NCBI RefSeq assembly: GCF_900168165.1
Contig: NZ_FUYV01000021.1
Span: 4,124-68,123, forward strand
Reading direction: 5' to 3'
Length of the DNA stretch: 64,000 bases
From: Alkalitalea saponilacus
Lineage (GTDB): Bacteria; Bacteroidota; Bacteroidia; Bacteroidales; Marinilabiliaceae
A program made the translations under genes and the position numbers. The number at the start of each line of letters is the position of its first letter. Within the stretch, counting starts at the first letter, position 1. Shown piece by piece: positions 55,001-63,547 of the stretch. The notes under the pieces are model-generated. The model searched no databases. It was not told the DNA's origin and saw only the letters and a program-made list of their open reading frames with translations.

Positions 55001-55125
55001 AAATACTCACCAACAATCTTTTCACGCCGGTCTGTTTCTGAATCAACAAAACTTTTAACAACAGGCCAAACTGCTGATATATATGAAGAATATGCTTCGG
55101 CAACTATTTTGTTTTTAAAACCCAT
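52096..55125 (-). CDS. large P-loop ATPase of unknown function with long helical N-terminal region
   Basis: I do not recognise a named family. The 1009-residue protein has about 660 residues of mostly helical, charged N-terminal sequence. A FFVGREEELNTLTEAL motif (about 672-687), typical of STAND/AAA ATPases, and a P-loop GEKGSGVTS (about 701-709) follow. A Walker-B-like VVVIENLHHF (about 771-780) and a likely winged-helix region at the end (about 940-1000, DGLSTQDYIQITGKSENSARNILVPMLEKGLL) complete it. No membrane segment is evident. It probably switches on ATP binding and may bind DNA or a partner protein. It lies just before the MscS gene. ATG 55125 is used; a TTG lies five codons earlier. 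STAND-like ATPases in bacteria often work in signalling or defence, which is speculation here. Confidence 0.75.
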   Translation of the reverse strand: MGFKNKIVAEAYSSYISAVWPVVKSFVDSETDRREKIVGEYFKWYSHLKKELKASNDGAKYVELQRNFRSEIFKMLQEHLKTSTNTGIHKLPHLFDNEFQGWIKDIPKRVTAREPYTWYELSRLKNPFRYPAAIFQNFRASLLQSFRKVWNGFRKLFRKPPKDITVYRVRRIPFNQILSYHTYGRLHQKQIEFLDELLTQYTKVFLELWEQDMFLDKHCKSTLGKSEDDISLNFEDKWPEIRKATRRKDLLQEFEIAVEKNIKNVFLQVDELYNLSDTLYLPNGKYKTRVVDAYCNRIHGHCNGILQGWNRSWLTLLDDWTLDVEISLLYLSVFHEYYEFEKVTHDYIHGELEEGYAAVEQFINQSRERFEKCEGQKKSVLQLVAKERKLAASEFVDKHITHLTEKLAICFKSDYRQLLLKFKAEINKVSEKRTFVSERKYACPVQENDVNSISPRGLLSFEALPVFVADAEKIMAMVEQNLEEARIKLTGLGSVWDFSLESAAMMLNETKGTACEAIISAKEGTVRALELLSESQAIVENTGKAISSDFGVTINRFNDQIQKLTNSESIFELNLKIARIKTLERSKEFRKKVVNGFKTAIPVATEFVKSNYKKIKSGTDKLQYRIGLKHESVGLAFELYEFINDTSEGLRKLPFVYQRLYQLTPVSEARFFVGREEELNTLTEALNNWRKDRFITIAVVGEKGSGVTSLLNRFLNEKIQEKDIYRVTLSEKIHTTNRYFDFFTELFGVEERFESNEQIIDYLINKDSQSVVVIENLHHFYLKKVNGFDDLMLLFDLMSNTMKKVLWIGAFTKHAWRYLDKTIHVSGYFTSIVHLQDMQPDVMEEIISRRNNISGYRLHFDDDEDIIYQKRYKNSDEKAQQEMLRKNFFRKLTRLSYGNISLAQLYWLRLTRKVTEREIKMGNVKEIDFSFVKDLGADELFVLQTIVLHDGLSTQDYIQITGKSENSARNILVPMLEKGLLIRPKTKYNVNPIVFSPVVRHLQSRNFIG

Positions 55126-55221
55126 ATTCAAAATATTCAATTTCGAAGTTAAATTAGGGAAAATCTTTCAGACTTTTGCAACAACCATCTGCCAGAAACA
55201 TCGAATTAAGAATAAAGGAAG

Positions 55222-56394
55222 CTATTTTAGGATTCTCTCCCCTGCAAAATTCATGGCAATGGCTCCAAGCGGTGCGGTCACTACAATGGAAAGTACAGCA
55301 ATGGTTAAAATAACATCTCCCCCCGGAACACCCATGGCCATGGGAACTGCGCCAATTGCGGCCTGTACAGTAGCTTTTGGACTGTATGCAAGAATGCAGA
55401 AAAAACGCTCCTTAAAACTAAAACCGGTTTTAATCAATGATACCATAACTCCCACGGAGCGTGCCAATAATCCGGCGGCAATGATTAAAAGTCCCGCGAC
55501 CCCGGCCTCTAATGCCAGAAAAACGTCCACTTCTGCACCCACCAGCGTGAATAGAATAATTTCAGCGAAAATCCACGATTTATTGAGCTTTGAGGATAAA
55601 TCAATCGCTGTTTTTTGTTCTTTTTCAAGAATAATAAAGCCAATGACCATCACACCAAGCAAAGATGCCAAAGGAATAAGCGACTGAACAGATTCAAGTG
55701 TTGTTAACAGAATGGCCGCCCCCAACATAATTAAAACCTTTTTGGTGTTACGGGTCTCAAACTTCCTGAAAATCCATAACAATAAAAACGCAATCACAAT
55801 ACCTAGTGCGATGCCTGTTATGACTGCCACGGGTATAGATAATACCTGAGTCGTAATATTCACTTGTTGACCGCCATAAAATCCTGCAAAAGCAGAAAAT
55901 ATGGTTATGGCCACCACATCGTCCAAGGATGCACCTGCCAATATCATGGTTGGAATTCCCTTTTCACTTCCTTTGCCACGGTCGATAAAGGATAACATTT
56001 TGGGAACAATAACAGCTGGCGAAACAGCTGCCAGAATAAACCCCAGCATTCCTGCTTCTACAAAACCCAAATCCCAAAAATACCATGCAACAAAAAGAAC
56101 CATAAATCCCTCAAAAAGAACCGGGATGAATCCAAGTCTAATGGCCGGAGCACCTACCATTTTCAAGGTTTGCCTGTGTAATCCCATCCCTGCTCGCAAA
56201 AGAATGATGATTAGAGCCATCTTTCTTAAATCCTCAGAAGCTATTAAAATGCTTTCATCTATCCAGTTGAGTGCATTTGGCCCAATGGCTATTCCAACAA
56301 ATAAAATCCCAAGAAATCCGGGTAAACGCAATTTTGTAAAAAGATAATGAGCTGTTATACCTAACAGACCGATGATAGCAAGACTTAAAGCCAT
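55222..56394 (-). CDS. cation/proton antiporter of the CPA2 (Na+/H+, K+/H+) family
   Basis: The 390-residue protein consists almost entirely of membrane helices (about 12) in the sodium/hydrogen exchanger pattern. It begins ALSLAIIGLLGITAHYLF, and has GASLDDVVAITIFSAFAG (about 153-170), which contains the paired Asp region used for ion binding in CPA2 exchangers. Late helices are rich in Gly/Ala (GAVPMAMGVPGG). No C-terminal RCK/TrkA-N domain is attached, so it is unlike full KefB/C. It would exchange Na+ or K+ for H+ at the inner membrane. It is upstream of the ATPase on the same strand (96-base gap). Its ion specificity cannot be read from sequence. Confidence 0.88.
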   Translation of the reverse strand: MALSLAIIGLLGITAHYLFTKLRLPGFLGILFVGIAIGPNALNWIDESILIASEDLRKMALIIILLRAGMGLHRQTLKMVGAPAIRLGFIPVLFEGFMVLFVAWYFWDLGFVEAGMLGFILAAVSPAVIVPKMLSFIDRGKGSEKGIPTMILAGASLDDVVAITIFSAFAGFYGGQQVNITTQVLSIPVAVITGIALGIVIAFLLLWIFRKFETRNTKKVLIMLGAAILLTTLESVQSLIPLASLLGVMVIGFIILEKEQKTAIDLSSKLNKSWIFAEIILFTLVGAEVDVFLALEAGVAGLLIIAAGLLARSVGVMVSLIKTGFSFKERFFCILAYSPKATVQAAIGAVPMAMGVPGGDVILTIAVLSIVVTAPLGAIAMNFAGERILK

Positions 56395-56476
56395 TTTGGA
56401 GTTTTAATTATTTACAATACATTATTGTTCGGGAAAAATAATTCCATATTATTTAAGTGCTCAAGCCGCACGGGCT

Positions 56477-56613
56477 CTTACTTTTTTGCTACAGCAAAAA
56501 AAAGTAAGCAAAAAATGCCGCCGCTGCAAGTAATTTCCTAAAAATCAAGTTCATTGTCTAAAATCCGGAAACTCGCTACGCTCAAACAACCCGGATTTTT
56601 AACGACAATAAAC
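56477..56613. repeat. intergenic element with two hairpins
   Basis: The left part forms a stem between 56477-56490 and 56493-56508 (CTTACTTTTTTGCT against its complement with a 2-base bulge). The right part has long arms, 56549-56568 and 56591-56613, both centred on AAAATCCGG/CCGGATTTT. The layout, GC-richer than the flanks, looks like a dispersed repeat, but no second copy is in the window. No gene is seen between 56395 and 56718. Confidence 0.5.
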
Positions 56614-56718
56614 TAGATTTTATTAACGGAAATTCCTTGAGGCGGAAGAAAGCCCCCATTAATACCAAAAGTTATAAAATACCTAAAGAAAAATAACACG
56701 TCAATGGTTTCAAATATT

Positions 56719-57636
56719 TTAATCGGACAACAGTGATTTACAATCAACCACTCTTCCCACAAGAATTCCACTAACGCGCGGCAAACCTGCCAGATATTCA
56801 TGTAAAGGTACCGGGGTTAATTCAACTTTATTACTTCGGGTTGACGCATGCAACAGATGAAGTCGGTCGTTGTGATGCATTGCAAACCCTGTATGGGAAA
56901 CATCAAGCCCTTCGATGGTAGTGACAAAGGCAATGATGTCGCCGTTATTGATGTGTAATTCTTTATCCTTAATGATATCTTTGGTAAGGTATTTCATGGA
57001 ATACCCCGCAATCCGGCCCTCAATTCTCTGCAAAGGGAAAACATACTCTGGATTTGCCTCCAACTGACGATAAAAACCGGGATTTGTAGACATAAAATGC
57101 ACTTCCGAATTAAACGCTTCATTTCCAATAGAGTCGCTGATTAGAATCAGACTCCCTTGTTTTTCTTTCACTTTTAACCATTCGGTAAAGTAGTGAAGCC
57201 GCGACAGGTAACCCTCCGGCTTTCCCTGACGGTATCGGATTAACGCCAAATTCCTGTAAAAATCGTCTATGTCCATACGACCGGAGAACTGACAACAGGC
57301 CATTGCCAAAACGTACTCAACAAAAGTGGTACAATCCATCTCCCGCAAGTTAACTACCAGGCGCTCCTCCCCTTCCAACTCCAGTGTGGATGCAACATAT
57401 TCGGTTCCGGCAAAAAACTCAGCAACAGACATTATTCGTGACGACAAATTGGAGAGAGTATCACCTGATAACCTAAACTCAGTCATCACTTCTTCAAATA
57501 TCAGAGAATCCTGTAAAGTTGCATATATTTCAAAATCGATCAACGGCTTTTTAGTGTCGGATGATTTTTGCGCACATGCAATAAGACTAAAGGAACATAT
57601 TATAACGAGCAGTGATTTGATTTTTAAAAAATACAT
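56719..57636 (-). CDS. DUF1460-type NlpC/P60-like cell-wall hydrolase lipoprotein
   Basis: The 305-residue protein has a lipoprotein signal (lipobox SLIAC, C21). It belongs to the DUF1460 group, which resembles N-acetylmuramoyl-L-alanine amidases of papain-like fold. The likely catalytic cysteine is in REMDCTTFVEYVLA (about residues 99-112), and the likely His in GLDVSHTGFAMHH (about 245-257). The family is found mainly in Bacteroidota and Proteobacteria. It is thought to cut peptidoglycan or its peptides in the periplasm. ATG 57636 is used. It is transcribed away from the carboxylase operon, and is preceded by a -7-like TAATTTTG at 57684-57691. Confidence 0.85.
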   Translation of the reverse strand: MYFLKIKSLLVIICSFSLIACAQKSSDTKKPLIDFEIYATLQDSLIFEEVMTEFRLSGDTLSNLSSRIMSVAEFFAGTEYVASTLELEGEERLVVNLREMDCTTFVEYVLAMACCQFSGRMDIDDFYRNLALIRYRQGKPEGYLSRLHYFTEWLKVKEKQGSLILISDSIGNEAFNSEVHFMSTNPGFYRQLEANPEYVFPLQRIEGRIAGYSMKYLTKDIIKDKELHINNGDIIAFVTTIEGLDVSHTGFAMHHNDRLHLLHASTRSNKVELTPVPLHEYLAGLPRVSGILVGRVVDCKSLLSD

Positions 57637-58030
57637 TATCGGAAATTTAACAGGGTAAAACAGTCAAATAAGCAAAGCTTCTCCAAAATTAAGGAAGTAT
57701 TTACAAAATATTCGTAAATTATGATGGAAATATTTTGAAATCATGGATTCTGCAAATAAACAATTTTAATATTTTGAAGTTATTTCATTTTATCCTGTTT
57801 TATTCATGACTTGTCGTTATGAGATGATCAAATACCAATAAATACATACAGCCGCAAAGAAAATTGATGAAGGTAATAATTGATTATTTTCAAGTCAATT
57901 TTATTGAGGACGTCTGTATTTAGCAGGTAGTTGAGCATCGTAATAGATAATTTGTGAAACGAAGTTCGACGTATGTCAATAATACAGGTTCTGTTTCATT
58001 TAAATTAAACAACACCATTAAAAGTACTTT
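57637..58030. other. divergent intergenic region
   Basis: AT-rich, between the DUF1460 gene (minus) and the carboxylase operon (plus). Apart from minus-strand TAATTTTG at 57684-57691 I see no complete promoter, repeat or RNA in it. Confidence 0.4.
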
Positions 58031-59623
58031 ATGGCCAACTCGAGAGAATCCATATCAAACCCCAAAAATCATCAATTCAACAAGGCTCTTGCAGAAGAAC
58101 TTCTTCAAAACCTAAGAAAACAGAGCCAGGGAGGCTCTGTATCTCTGATGGAAAAACATATTTCAAGAGGAAAGCTCCCTGCCCGAACCCGAATAGACAG
58201 ATTGATTGACCCCGAAACACCATTTCTGGAACTCTCTCCACTGGCCGCGTTTAATCAATACAACAATGAATTTCCCGGAGCCGGAATCGTAACCGGAATT
58301 GGTATTATTCACAACCGCGAAGTAATGATTGTGGCCAATGATGCTACCGTAAAAGGAGGCACATATGTACATGAAACCATCAAAAAACATCTCAGAGCAC
58401 AGGAGATTGCAGAAAAAAACAACATCCCATGTGTTTATCTGGTCGATTCAGGGGGAATCTTTCTGCCCGAACAGGCCAATGTTTTTCCCGACAAAGATGA
58501 TTTTGGAAGAATCTTCTACAATCAGGCACGCATGTCTGCTGCCGGAATTCCCCAAATATCCATTGTTATGGGTTCATGTACTGCCGGAGGAGCATACATT
58601 CCGGCCATGAGCGACGAAACCATCATTGTAAGAAAACAGGGAACCATTTTTCTGGCAGGCCCGCCTCTTGTAAAAGCAGCTACCGGAGAAGTAGTAACCG
58701 CCGAAGAACTTGGCGGAGCCGAAGTTCATACTTCAATATCAGGAGTGGCCGACCACATTGCAGAAAACGACGACCATGCATTGCATATTTGCAGAGATAT
58801 TTTTGCCAATTTGCCCAAATCTCCAAAACAATTTTTGGATAGAACTGAGTACTCAGAACCCGATTATCCATCAGAAGATTTATATCACCTGATTCCCTCA
58901 CCGGGAGAAACATGGCCCGATGTAAGAGAAATCATAAACAGACTAACCGATGCCGGCGAATTTCAGGAATTCAAAAAAAACTACGGAACAACGTTGGTCA
59001 CGGGTTTTGCCCGATTACATGGTTATCAGGTAGGCATTTTAGCCAACAATGGCATACTTTTTTCTGAATCGGCATTAAAAGGGACGCATTTCATTGAACT
59101 GTGTAACTCAAGGGGAATTCCCATGATATTTCTCCAAAACATCACAGGGTTCATGGTCGGGAAAGAGTATGAGAATAAAGGCATTGCCAAAGATGGTGCA
59201 AAAATGGTACACGCATTGGCAAATTCAGGAGTTCCGTTTTTTACAGTTATCATAGGAGGCTCGTATGGAGCCGGTAATTACGCCATGGGAGGAAGAGCCT
59301 ATGAACCCCGCTTTCTGTTTATGTGGCCCAATGCCCGTATTTCTGTAATGGGAGCAGCTCAGGCCGCCGGAGTTCTTTGCACCTTAAAAGCAGACCAAAA
59401 AGCAGCCAAAGGAGAAATCCTGACCGAAAACGAAACAAAAGAGATTGAAAAAAGTATATTCGATAAGTATGAAAACGAGGGTTCGCCTTGGTACAGTACG
59501 TCCAGGTTGTGGGACGATGGCGTAATTGACCCGCTTCATACCCGAACTGTTTTAGGAATGGCCATTGAAACTGCATTAAATGCACCATTTAACAAGTCAA
59601 AATATGGAATTTTCAGGATGTAA
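58031..59623 (+). CDS. acyl-CoA carboxylase carboxyltransferase, methylcrotonyl-CoA carboxylase beta type
   Basis: The 530-residue protein is a full-length biotin-dependent carboxyltransferase. Landmarks: the N-terminal [21 protein letters not shown] and [21 protein letters not shown] segments, [20 protein letters not shown] for the oxyanion region, [13 protein letters not shown], and a second domain with [11 protein letters not shown] and [23 protein letters not shown]. These are the segments of the methylcrotonyl-CoA carboxylase beta subunit in leucine breakdown, rather than of propionyl-CoA carboxylase. It transfers CO2 from carboxybiotin, carried by the gene at 60453, to 3-methylcrotonyl-CoA. 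It heads the operon, which fits the role. Cytoplasmic. Confidence 0.92.
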   Translation: MANSRESISNPKNHQFNKALAEELLQNLRKQSQGGSVSLMEKHISRGKLPARTRIDRLIDPETPFLELSPLAAFNQYNNEFPGAGIVTGIGIIHNREVMIVANDATVKGGTYVHETIKKHLRAQEIAEKNNIPCVYLVDSGGIFLPEQANVFPDKDDFGRIFYNQARMSAAGIPQISIVMGSCTAGGAYIPAMSDETIIVRKQGTIFLAGPPLVKAATGEVVTAEELGGAEVHTSISGVADHIAENDDHALHICRDIFANLPKSPKQFLDRTEYSEPDYPSEDLYHLIPSPGETWPDVREIINRLTDAGEFQEFKKNYGTTLVTGFARLHGYQVGILANNGILFSESALKGTHFIELCNSRGIPMIFLQNITGFMVGKEYENKGIAKDGAKMVHALANSGVPFFTVIIGGSYGAGNYAMGGRAYEPRFLFMWPNARISVMGAAQAAGVLCTLKADQKAAKGEILTENETKEIEKSIFDKYENEGSPWYSTSRLWDDGVIDPLHTRTVLGMAIETALNAPFNKSKYGIFRM

Positions 59624-59631
59624 GAATAAAT

Positions 59632-59660
59632 TACATCTAATTCTCTAAACGTCTAACAAT
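59632..59660. repeat. short TCTA-type repeat
   Basis: After the carboxyltransferase stop there are TCTAATT, TCTAAAC and TCTAACA units in roughly 7-bp steps, like those at 13145-13227. It lies in the 54-base gap before the hydratase gene. Confidence 0.4.
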
Positions 59661-59677
59661 CTTTTGAATTACCATCT

Positions 59678-60469
59678 ATGACCCTCATTAAAAAATTTGC
59701 CGAAAACATTTGTTACCTCGAACTGAACAGGCCGGATAAGCGCAACGCGCTTAACCGCAATATGATACTGGAGCTGATAGCCTTCTTGCAGGACACTGCA
59801 AAATCTATGCAATATAAAACGCTGGTTTTATCCGGAAAAGACGGCTTTTTCTCCTCCGGTGCAGACCTGGACTGGATGCGAAAAGCCACGGAGCAATCTT
59901 ACGAGGAAAATCTGGAAGACGCCCGCCTGTTCAATCAACTCTATCACGAACTGGAGAAATTCCCAAAACCAATCATTGTCAGAGCCGACAAAGGCGCTTA
60001 CGGCGGTGCCATCGGTATTCTGGCCTGTGCCGATATAACCATTACCTCTCCCGATGCCCTGTTTGCATTCAGTGAAGTTGGACTGGGATTGGTGCCGGCA
60101 ACCGTGGCCCCATACGTCGTTAAAAAAACCGGATTGGCAACCGCTCGTTACCTTTTGCTGAGTGGAATTCCCTTCAATGGCGAAGATGCGTACCGTTTCA
60201 ATATGGTTCAACAAATATTTCCGGCGACTCACATCGCAGTAAAAACCAGAGAATTGGCGGTTAAGCTGGCACGCAACAGTCCCGAAGCTGTTCAGCAAAC
60301 CAAATTCTTATTGAACCGCTTGGGGGATTCACTTGTTTCTGTTGATAAAAACATGCAGGAACTTTGCGCTGAACTCATCTCCAAAGCACGCATTTCAGCC
60401 GACGGACAAGAAGGAGTAAAAGCGTTTTTCGAAAAGCGAAAACCAAACTGGAATGACAAAAAATTTTAA
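59678..60469 (+). CDS. enoyl-CoA hydratase family protein, probably methylglutaconyl-CoA hydratase
   Basis: The 263-residue protein has the crotonase fold: YLELNRPDKRNALNRNM at the start, GKDGFFSSGADLDWMRKA with the oxyanion residues (about 49-66), then KPIIVRADKGAYGGAIGILACADITI (about 99-124). The position of the carboxylase genes on both sides suggests it hydrates 3-methylglutaconyl-CoA to HMG-CoA in leucine degradation. Sequence alone does not separate it from other crotonases. It overlaps the next gene by 17 bases, indicating coupled translation. Cytoplasmic. Confidence 0.87.
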   Translation: MTLIKKFAENICYLELNRPDKRNALNRNMILELIAFLQDTAKSMQYKTLVLSGKDGFFSSGADLDWMRKATEQSYEENLEDARLFNQLYHELEKFPKPIIVRADKGAYGGAIGILACADITITSPDALFAFSEVGLGLVPATVAPYVVKKTGLATARYLLLSGIPFNGEDAYRFNMVQQIFPATHIAVKTRELAVKLARNSPEAVQQTKFLLNRLGDSLVSVDKNMQELCAELISKARISADGQEGVKAFFEKRKPNWNDKKF

Positions 60470-62429
60470 ACCAAAGCAACAGATTCAAAGAATTTTTATA
60501 GCAAATCGTGGCGAAATTGCTTCACGGATAGTCAAAACAGCCCGAAAAATGGGTATCACCACCATTGGATTAACCACTGAAATGGATTCATGGTGTAATG
60601 CAGATGAAAAGGCATTCCTTCCTGGCCAAACACTGGGTGAAACCTATCTGAATATTGATGCCATCATAGAGCAGGCATCAGCTTTTAAAGCTGATGCCAT
60701 CCATCCGGGATATGGTTTTCTATCGGAAAACCATACTTTTGCCAAAGCCGTGGAAGATGCCGGAATGATTTTCATAGGGCCCTCACATCAGGCCATACTT
60801 ACAATGGGCAATAAATTAAATGCCCGTGAAATTGCTCAAAGGATTAAAATACCGGTAACACCATCCATTTCAGGTAATGTGGATGAAGTATTAAATAACA
60901 TCTCCAACTTAAACTTTCCTATACTTGTAAAAGCCGCTGCAGGCGGCGGCGGAAAAGGCATGTACAAAGTCAACCAGCCCTCAGAGCTTCCTGAAATCAT
61001 GAAACGCGCAGCAAGAGAGGCTGCCAGCTACTTTGGCAATGAAACCATTTATGCTGATCAATATATAGAAGACCCCAGACATATTGAAGTTCAGGTTTTA
61101 GGTGACCAACACGGTAACTACATACACCTGTTTGAAAGAGAATGCTCAATTCAGCGACGCTACCAGAAAATAATTGAAGAAGCTCCATCTTCATTTGTAA
61201 CAAAAGAATTGCGAAAAAAACTAACCAGCGACGCCATAAAACTCTGCAAAGAAATTGGCTACTACAACGCAGGTACTGTTGAGTTTTTGGTGGATAAAAA
61301 CGGAAATCACTATTTTTTAGAGATGAATACCCGTATTCAGGTAGAGCACCCGGTTACGGAAACAGTTACCGGAATTGATATTGTTGAACAGCAAATTAAA
61401 ATTGCCGAAGGCCAGCTCTTATTAATTAACCAAAATGACATCACATTCAATGGACACGCCATTGAATGCAGAATATATGCCGAAGATGCAGCCAATAACT
61501 TCTCACCCGCCCCTGGAAATATATATCAGGTAAGCTGGCCCGAACCAAAACTGGCACGTACAGACACCTCGATAAATAGCGCAACGGAAATAAAACCCGA
61601 TTTTGACCCAATGGTAGCAAAAATCATTGCACATGGAAATAACCGTAAAGAAGCCATCAGAAACAGCATTACAGCATTAAACAACTCAACCATTACCGGC
61701 ATTACAAACAACATTCATTTTCTGACAGAAGTATTAAAAACCGATGCATTTGTAAATGGTGATACCACCACCGGGTTCTGCAACAGCTTTAAATACAAAA
61801 AGCCAGAACTGCCTGATGAAAAAATAATTGCCGCTGCTGCATTGCTGAACATACTAAGGCCAAATCACTCAAAAAATCAAAACATCTGGCAAAAATCCGG
61901 ATACTTGAGACTACAGCAAAACATCTCATTTTCAATAAACCAGCAATTGTTTCAACTACAATGGCTATATATAGATAAGGCATTAAAAATTGATATCAAC
62001 CGACAATCATCCATTGAGGTACGAGACATAAATGACAACCAGAATAAAATCAGATTTTTTGCAGATAAAGAATACTTCCAATTCAATTCAATAAAACTGC
62101 CTGATGGCAGTTTTATTCTCAGTTTTGAGACTTCTCAACTGCATGTTATCCCATCATGGATACTGCCCGATAAAATACAAGTTTCACAGACAAAAGCAGA
62201 AAACTCAGCCAATGGGAACACTCTTATTGCGCCCATTCCCGGAAAAATTACCGAAATAAAAGTTTCTGAAGGCGATATCATTAGAGCAGGAGATACACTG
62301 GCAATTCTTGAAGCCATGAAAATGGAAAACCTACTTAAAGCCACACATGACGGAGTCATTGAGAAAATAAGAACACTCCCGGGAAGTCAAGTTAAAGCCA
62401 ATGAGATTATTCTGGAGTTAAAGCTATAA
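60453..62429 (+). CDS. biotin carboxylase/biotin carrier alpha subunit (methylcrotonyl-CoA carboxylase type)
   Basis: The 658-residue protein has a biotin carboxylase (IFIANRGEIASRIVKTARKMG near the start; ATP-grasp loop KAAAGGGGKGM at about 161-171; FLEMNTRIQVEHPVTE near 286-301). A central domain and a C-terminal biotinyl domain with EAMKMENLLKA, where the Lys carries biotin, follow. This two-part alpha subunit is the form used by methylcrotonyl- and propionyl-CoA carboxylases. It carboxylates biotin with ATP and bicarbonate and hands the CO2 to the beta subunit at 58031. It overlaps the hydratase gene by 17 bases. A terminator follows, ending the core operon. Confidence 0.93.
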   Translation: MTKNFKPKQQIQRIFIANRGEIASRIVKTARKMGITTIGLTTEMDSWCNADEKAFLPGQTLGETYLNIDAIIEQASAFKADAIHPGYGFLSENHTFAKAVEDAGMIFIGPSHQAILTMGNKLNAREIAQRIKIPVTPSISGNVDEVLNNISNLNFPILVKAAAGGGGKGMYKVNQPSELPEIMKRAAREAASYFGNETIYADQYIEDPRHIEVQVLGDQHGNYIHLFERECSIQRRYQKIIEEAPSSFVTKELRKKLTSDAIKLCKEIGYYNAGTVEFLVDKNGNHYFLEMNTRIQVEHPVTETVTGIDIVEQQIKIAEGQLLLINQNDITFNGHAIECRIYAEDAANNFSPAPGNIYQVSWPEPKLARTDTSINSATEIKPDFDPMVAKIIAHGNNRKEAIRNSITALNNSTITGITNNIHFLTEVLKTDAFVNGDTTTGFCNSFKYKKPELPDEKIIAAAALLNILRPNHSKNQNIWQKSGYLRLQQNISFSINQQLFQLQWLYIDKALKIDINRQSSIEVRDINDNQNKIRFFADKEYFQFNSIKLPDGSFILSFETSQLHVIPSWILPDKIQVSQTKAENSANGNTLIAPIPGKITEIKVSEGDIIRAGDTLAILEAMKMENLLKATHDGVIEKIRTLPGSQVKANEIILELKL

Positions 62430-62491
62430 CAACTCTTTAGCGGATTGGGCGATTCTGTTCAATGTTTTTTGGTTGCCATTTTTAAACTATT

Positions 62492-62519
62492 AAGAGAGAA
62501 CTCATTTCAGTTCTCTCTT
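62492..62519 (+). terminator. terminator after the carboxylase operon
   Basis: Perfect 11-bp arms at 62492-62502 and 62509-62519 with a 6-base loop, followed by TTTCATAATTTTT. It is 62 bases past the alpha-subunit stop. The remaining gap to 62858 is AT-rich with no gene seen. Confidence 0.85.
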
Positions 62520-62858
62520 TTCATAATTTTTAACGTTCTACCAAGAATTTCAATTTAACAACAAATTTAAAACACATCTATAAAACAAATATTCTATTTA
62601 ACATTAACAATCTTTTCGTTCTGAAACACTGACAGTTAATCCACATCACACAATCCATTCTGGCAGTTAAAAAGCCTTACAAACAACACAAATAATCATT
62701 TATTTTGTAACCCTACTGCAACATTGTCGTAATAAAAAGCATTTCATAGATAATACCAAACTATAATTTAGACAAGTTTTGAATTACTATGATTAAATTT
62801 TTGTTAATGTTTTATTTTTATTTTTTATTAACTTTTTCTATCAACTAACCAAACAATT

Positions 62859-63374
62859 ATGAACAGAAAAATTGGATTTTTAGTAATTGCCCTATTATGT
62901 GCAGTTTCTTTCTCTGCCACAGCTCAACAAGCTGTGAAATTAGGCCCTTTAGGATTTCTTTTCGGAAACTACAACCTCCGTTACGAAAAAGCCTTAAGTG
63001 AAAAGGGTTCATGGCAAGTTGGCGCCAACTATTATAACTATGAAATCTTTGATGTTACATCTACCGGATTTGGATTAGATGCTGCATACAGAAATTATTT
63101 CAAAGAGGCCATGGTAGGTGCGTATGTTTCTCCTGCATTAGGATTTCAAACAAACACTACAAGTGTAAGTGTTTTTGATGACACATCTGCCGGATATTCG
63201 CTACTAGGTTTAGGTGTAACTTTGGGCTACCAGTGGATAGGTGGCGGGGGCTTTGTAACCGACCTGGGATTGGGATATGGCTATAATGTAGAAGTTGGCA
63301 AGGACGACAAACTAACTGGCGACTTTGGTGGCGGTGGTGTAAGATTTACCTTTGCCATAGGTTATGCCTTCTAA
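62859..63374 (+). CDS. small outer-membrane beta-barrel-like protein
   Basis: The 171-residue protein has a signal peptide (MNRKIGFLVIALLCAVSFSATA, cleavage near residue 22) and a remainder made of short alternating strands rich in Gly, Tyr and Phe (KLGPLGFLFGNYNLRYEKAL, YVSPALGFQTN, YSLLGLGVTLGYQW). It ends in FTFAIGYAF, with a terminal Phe as usual for outer-membrane barrels. I do not assign a function. It sits between the carboxylase operon and the acyl-CoA dehydrogenase and has its own terminator, so it is probably unrelated to leucine degradation. Confidence 0.7.
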   Translation: MNRKIGFLVIALLCAVSFSATAQQAVKLGPLGFLFGNYNLRYEKALSEKGSWQVGANYYNYEIFDVTSTGFGLDAAYRNYFKEAMVGAYVSPALGFQTNTTSVSVFDDTSAGYSLLGLGVTLGYQWIGGGGFVTDLGLGYGYNVEVGKDDKLTGDFGGGGVRFTFAIGYAF

Positions 63375-63395
63375 AAAAATACATACATAATTATT

Positions 63396-63426
63396 AAAAA
63401 AGCTGTCAAAAATTGACAGCTTTTTT
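63396..63426 (+). terminator. intrinsic terminator after the barrel gene
   Basis: Perfect 14-bp arms at 63396-63409 and 63413-63426 with a 3-base loop, followed by a further T run. It begins 22 bases past the stop at 63374. Confidence 0.92.
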
Positions 63427-63547
63427 TTTGTAAAAATTAATTCTCAGGATAAAATTGCGCTGAACATTTCATCGCAAAGTTTAAACAAGACCATTTTTTT
63501 GTTGTTTATATACATAAATAGAATTTTAAAAGTATAAATACAAATAA

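Noticed and set aside
56613-56801. Short minus-strand frame overlapping the DUF1460 gene end
   Set aside because: Overlaps a good gene in another frame and a repeat element.
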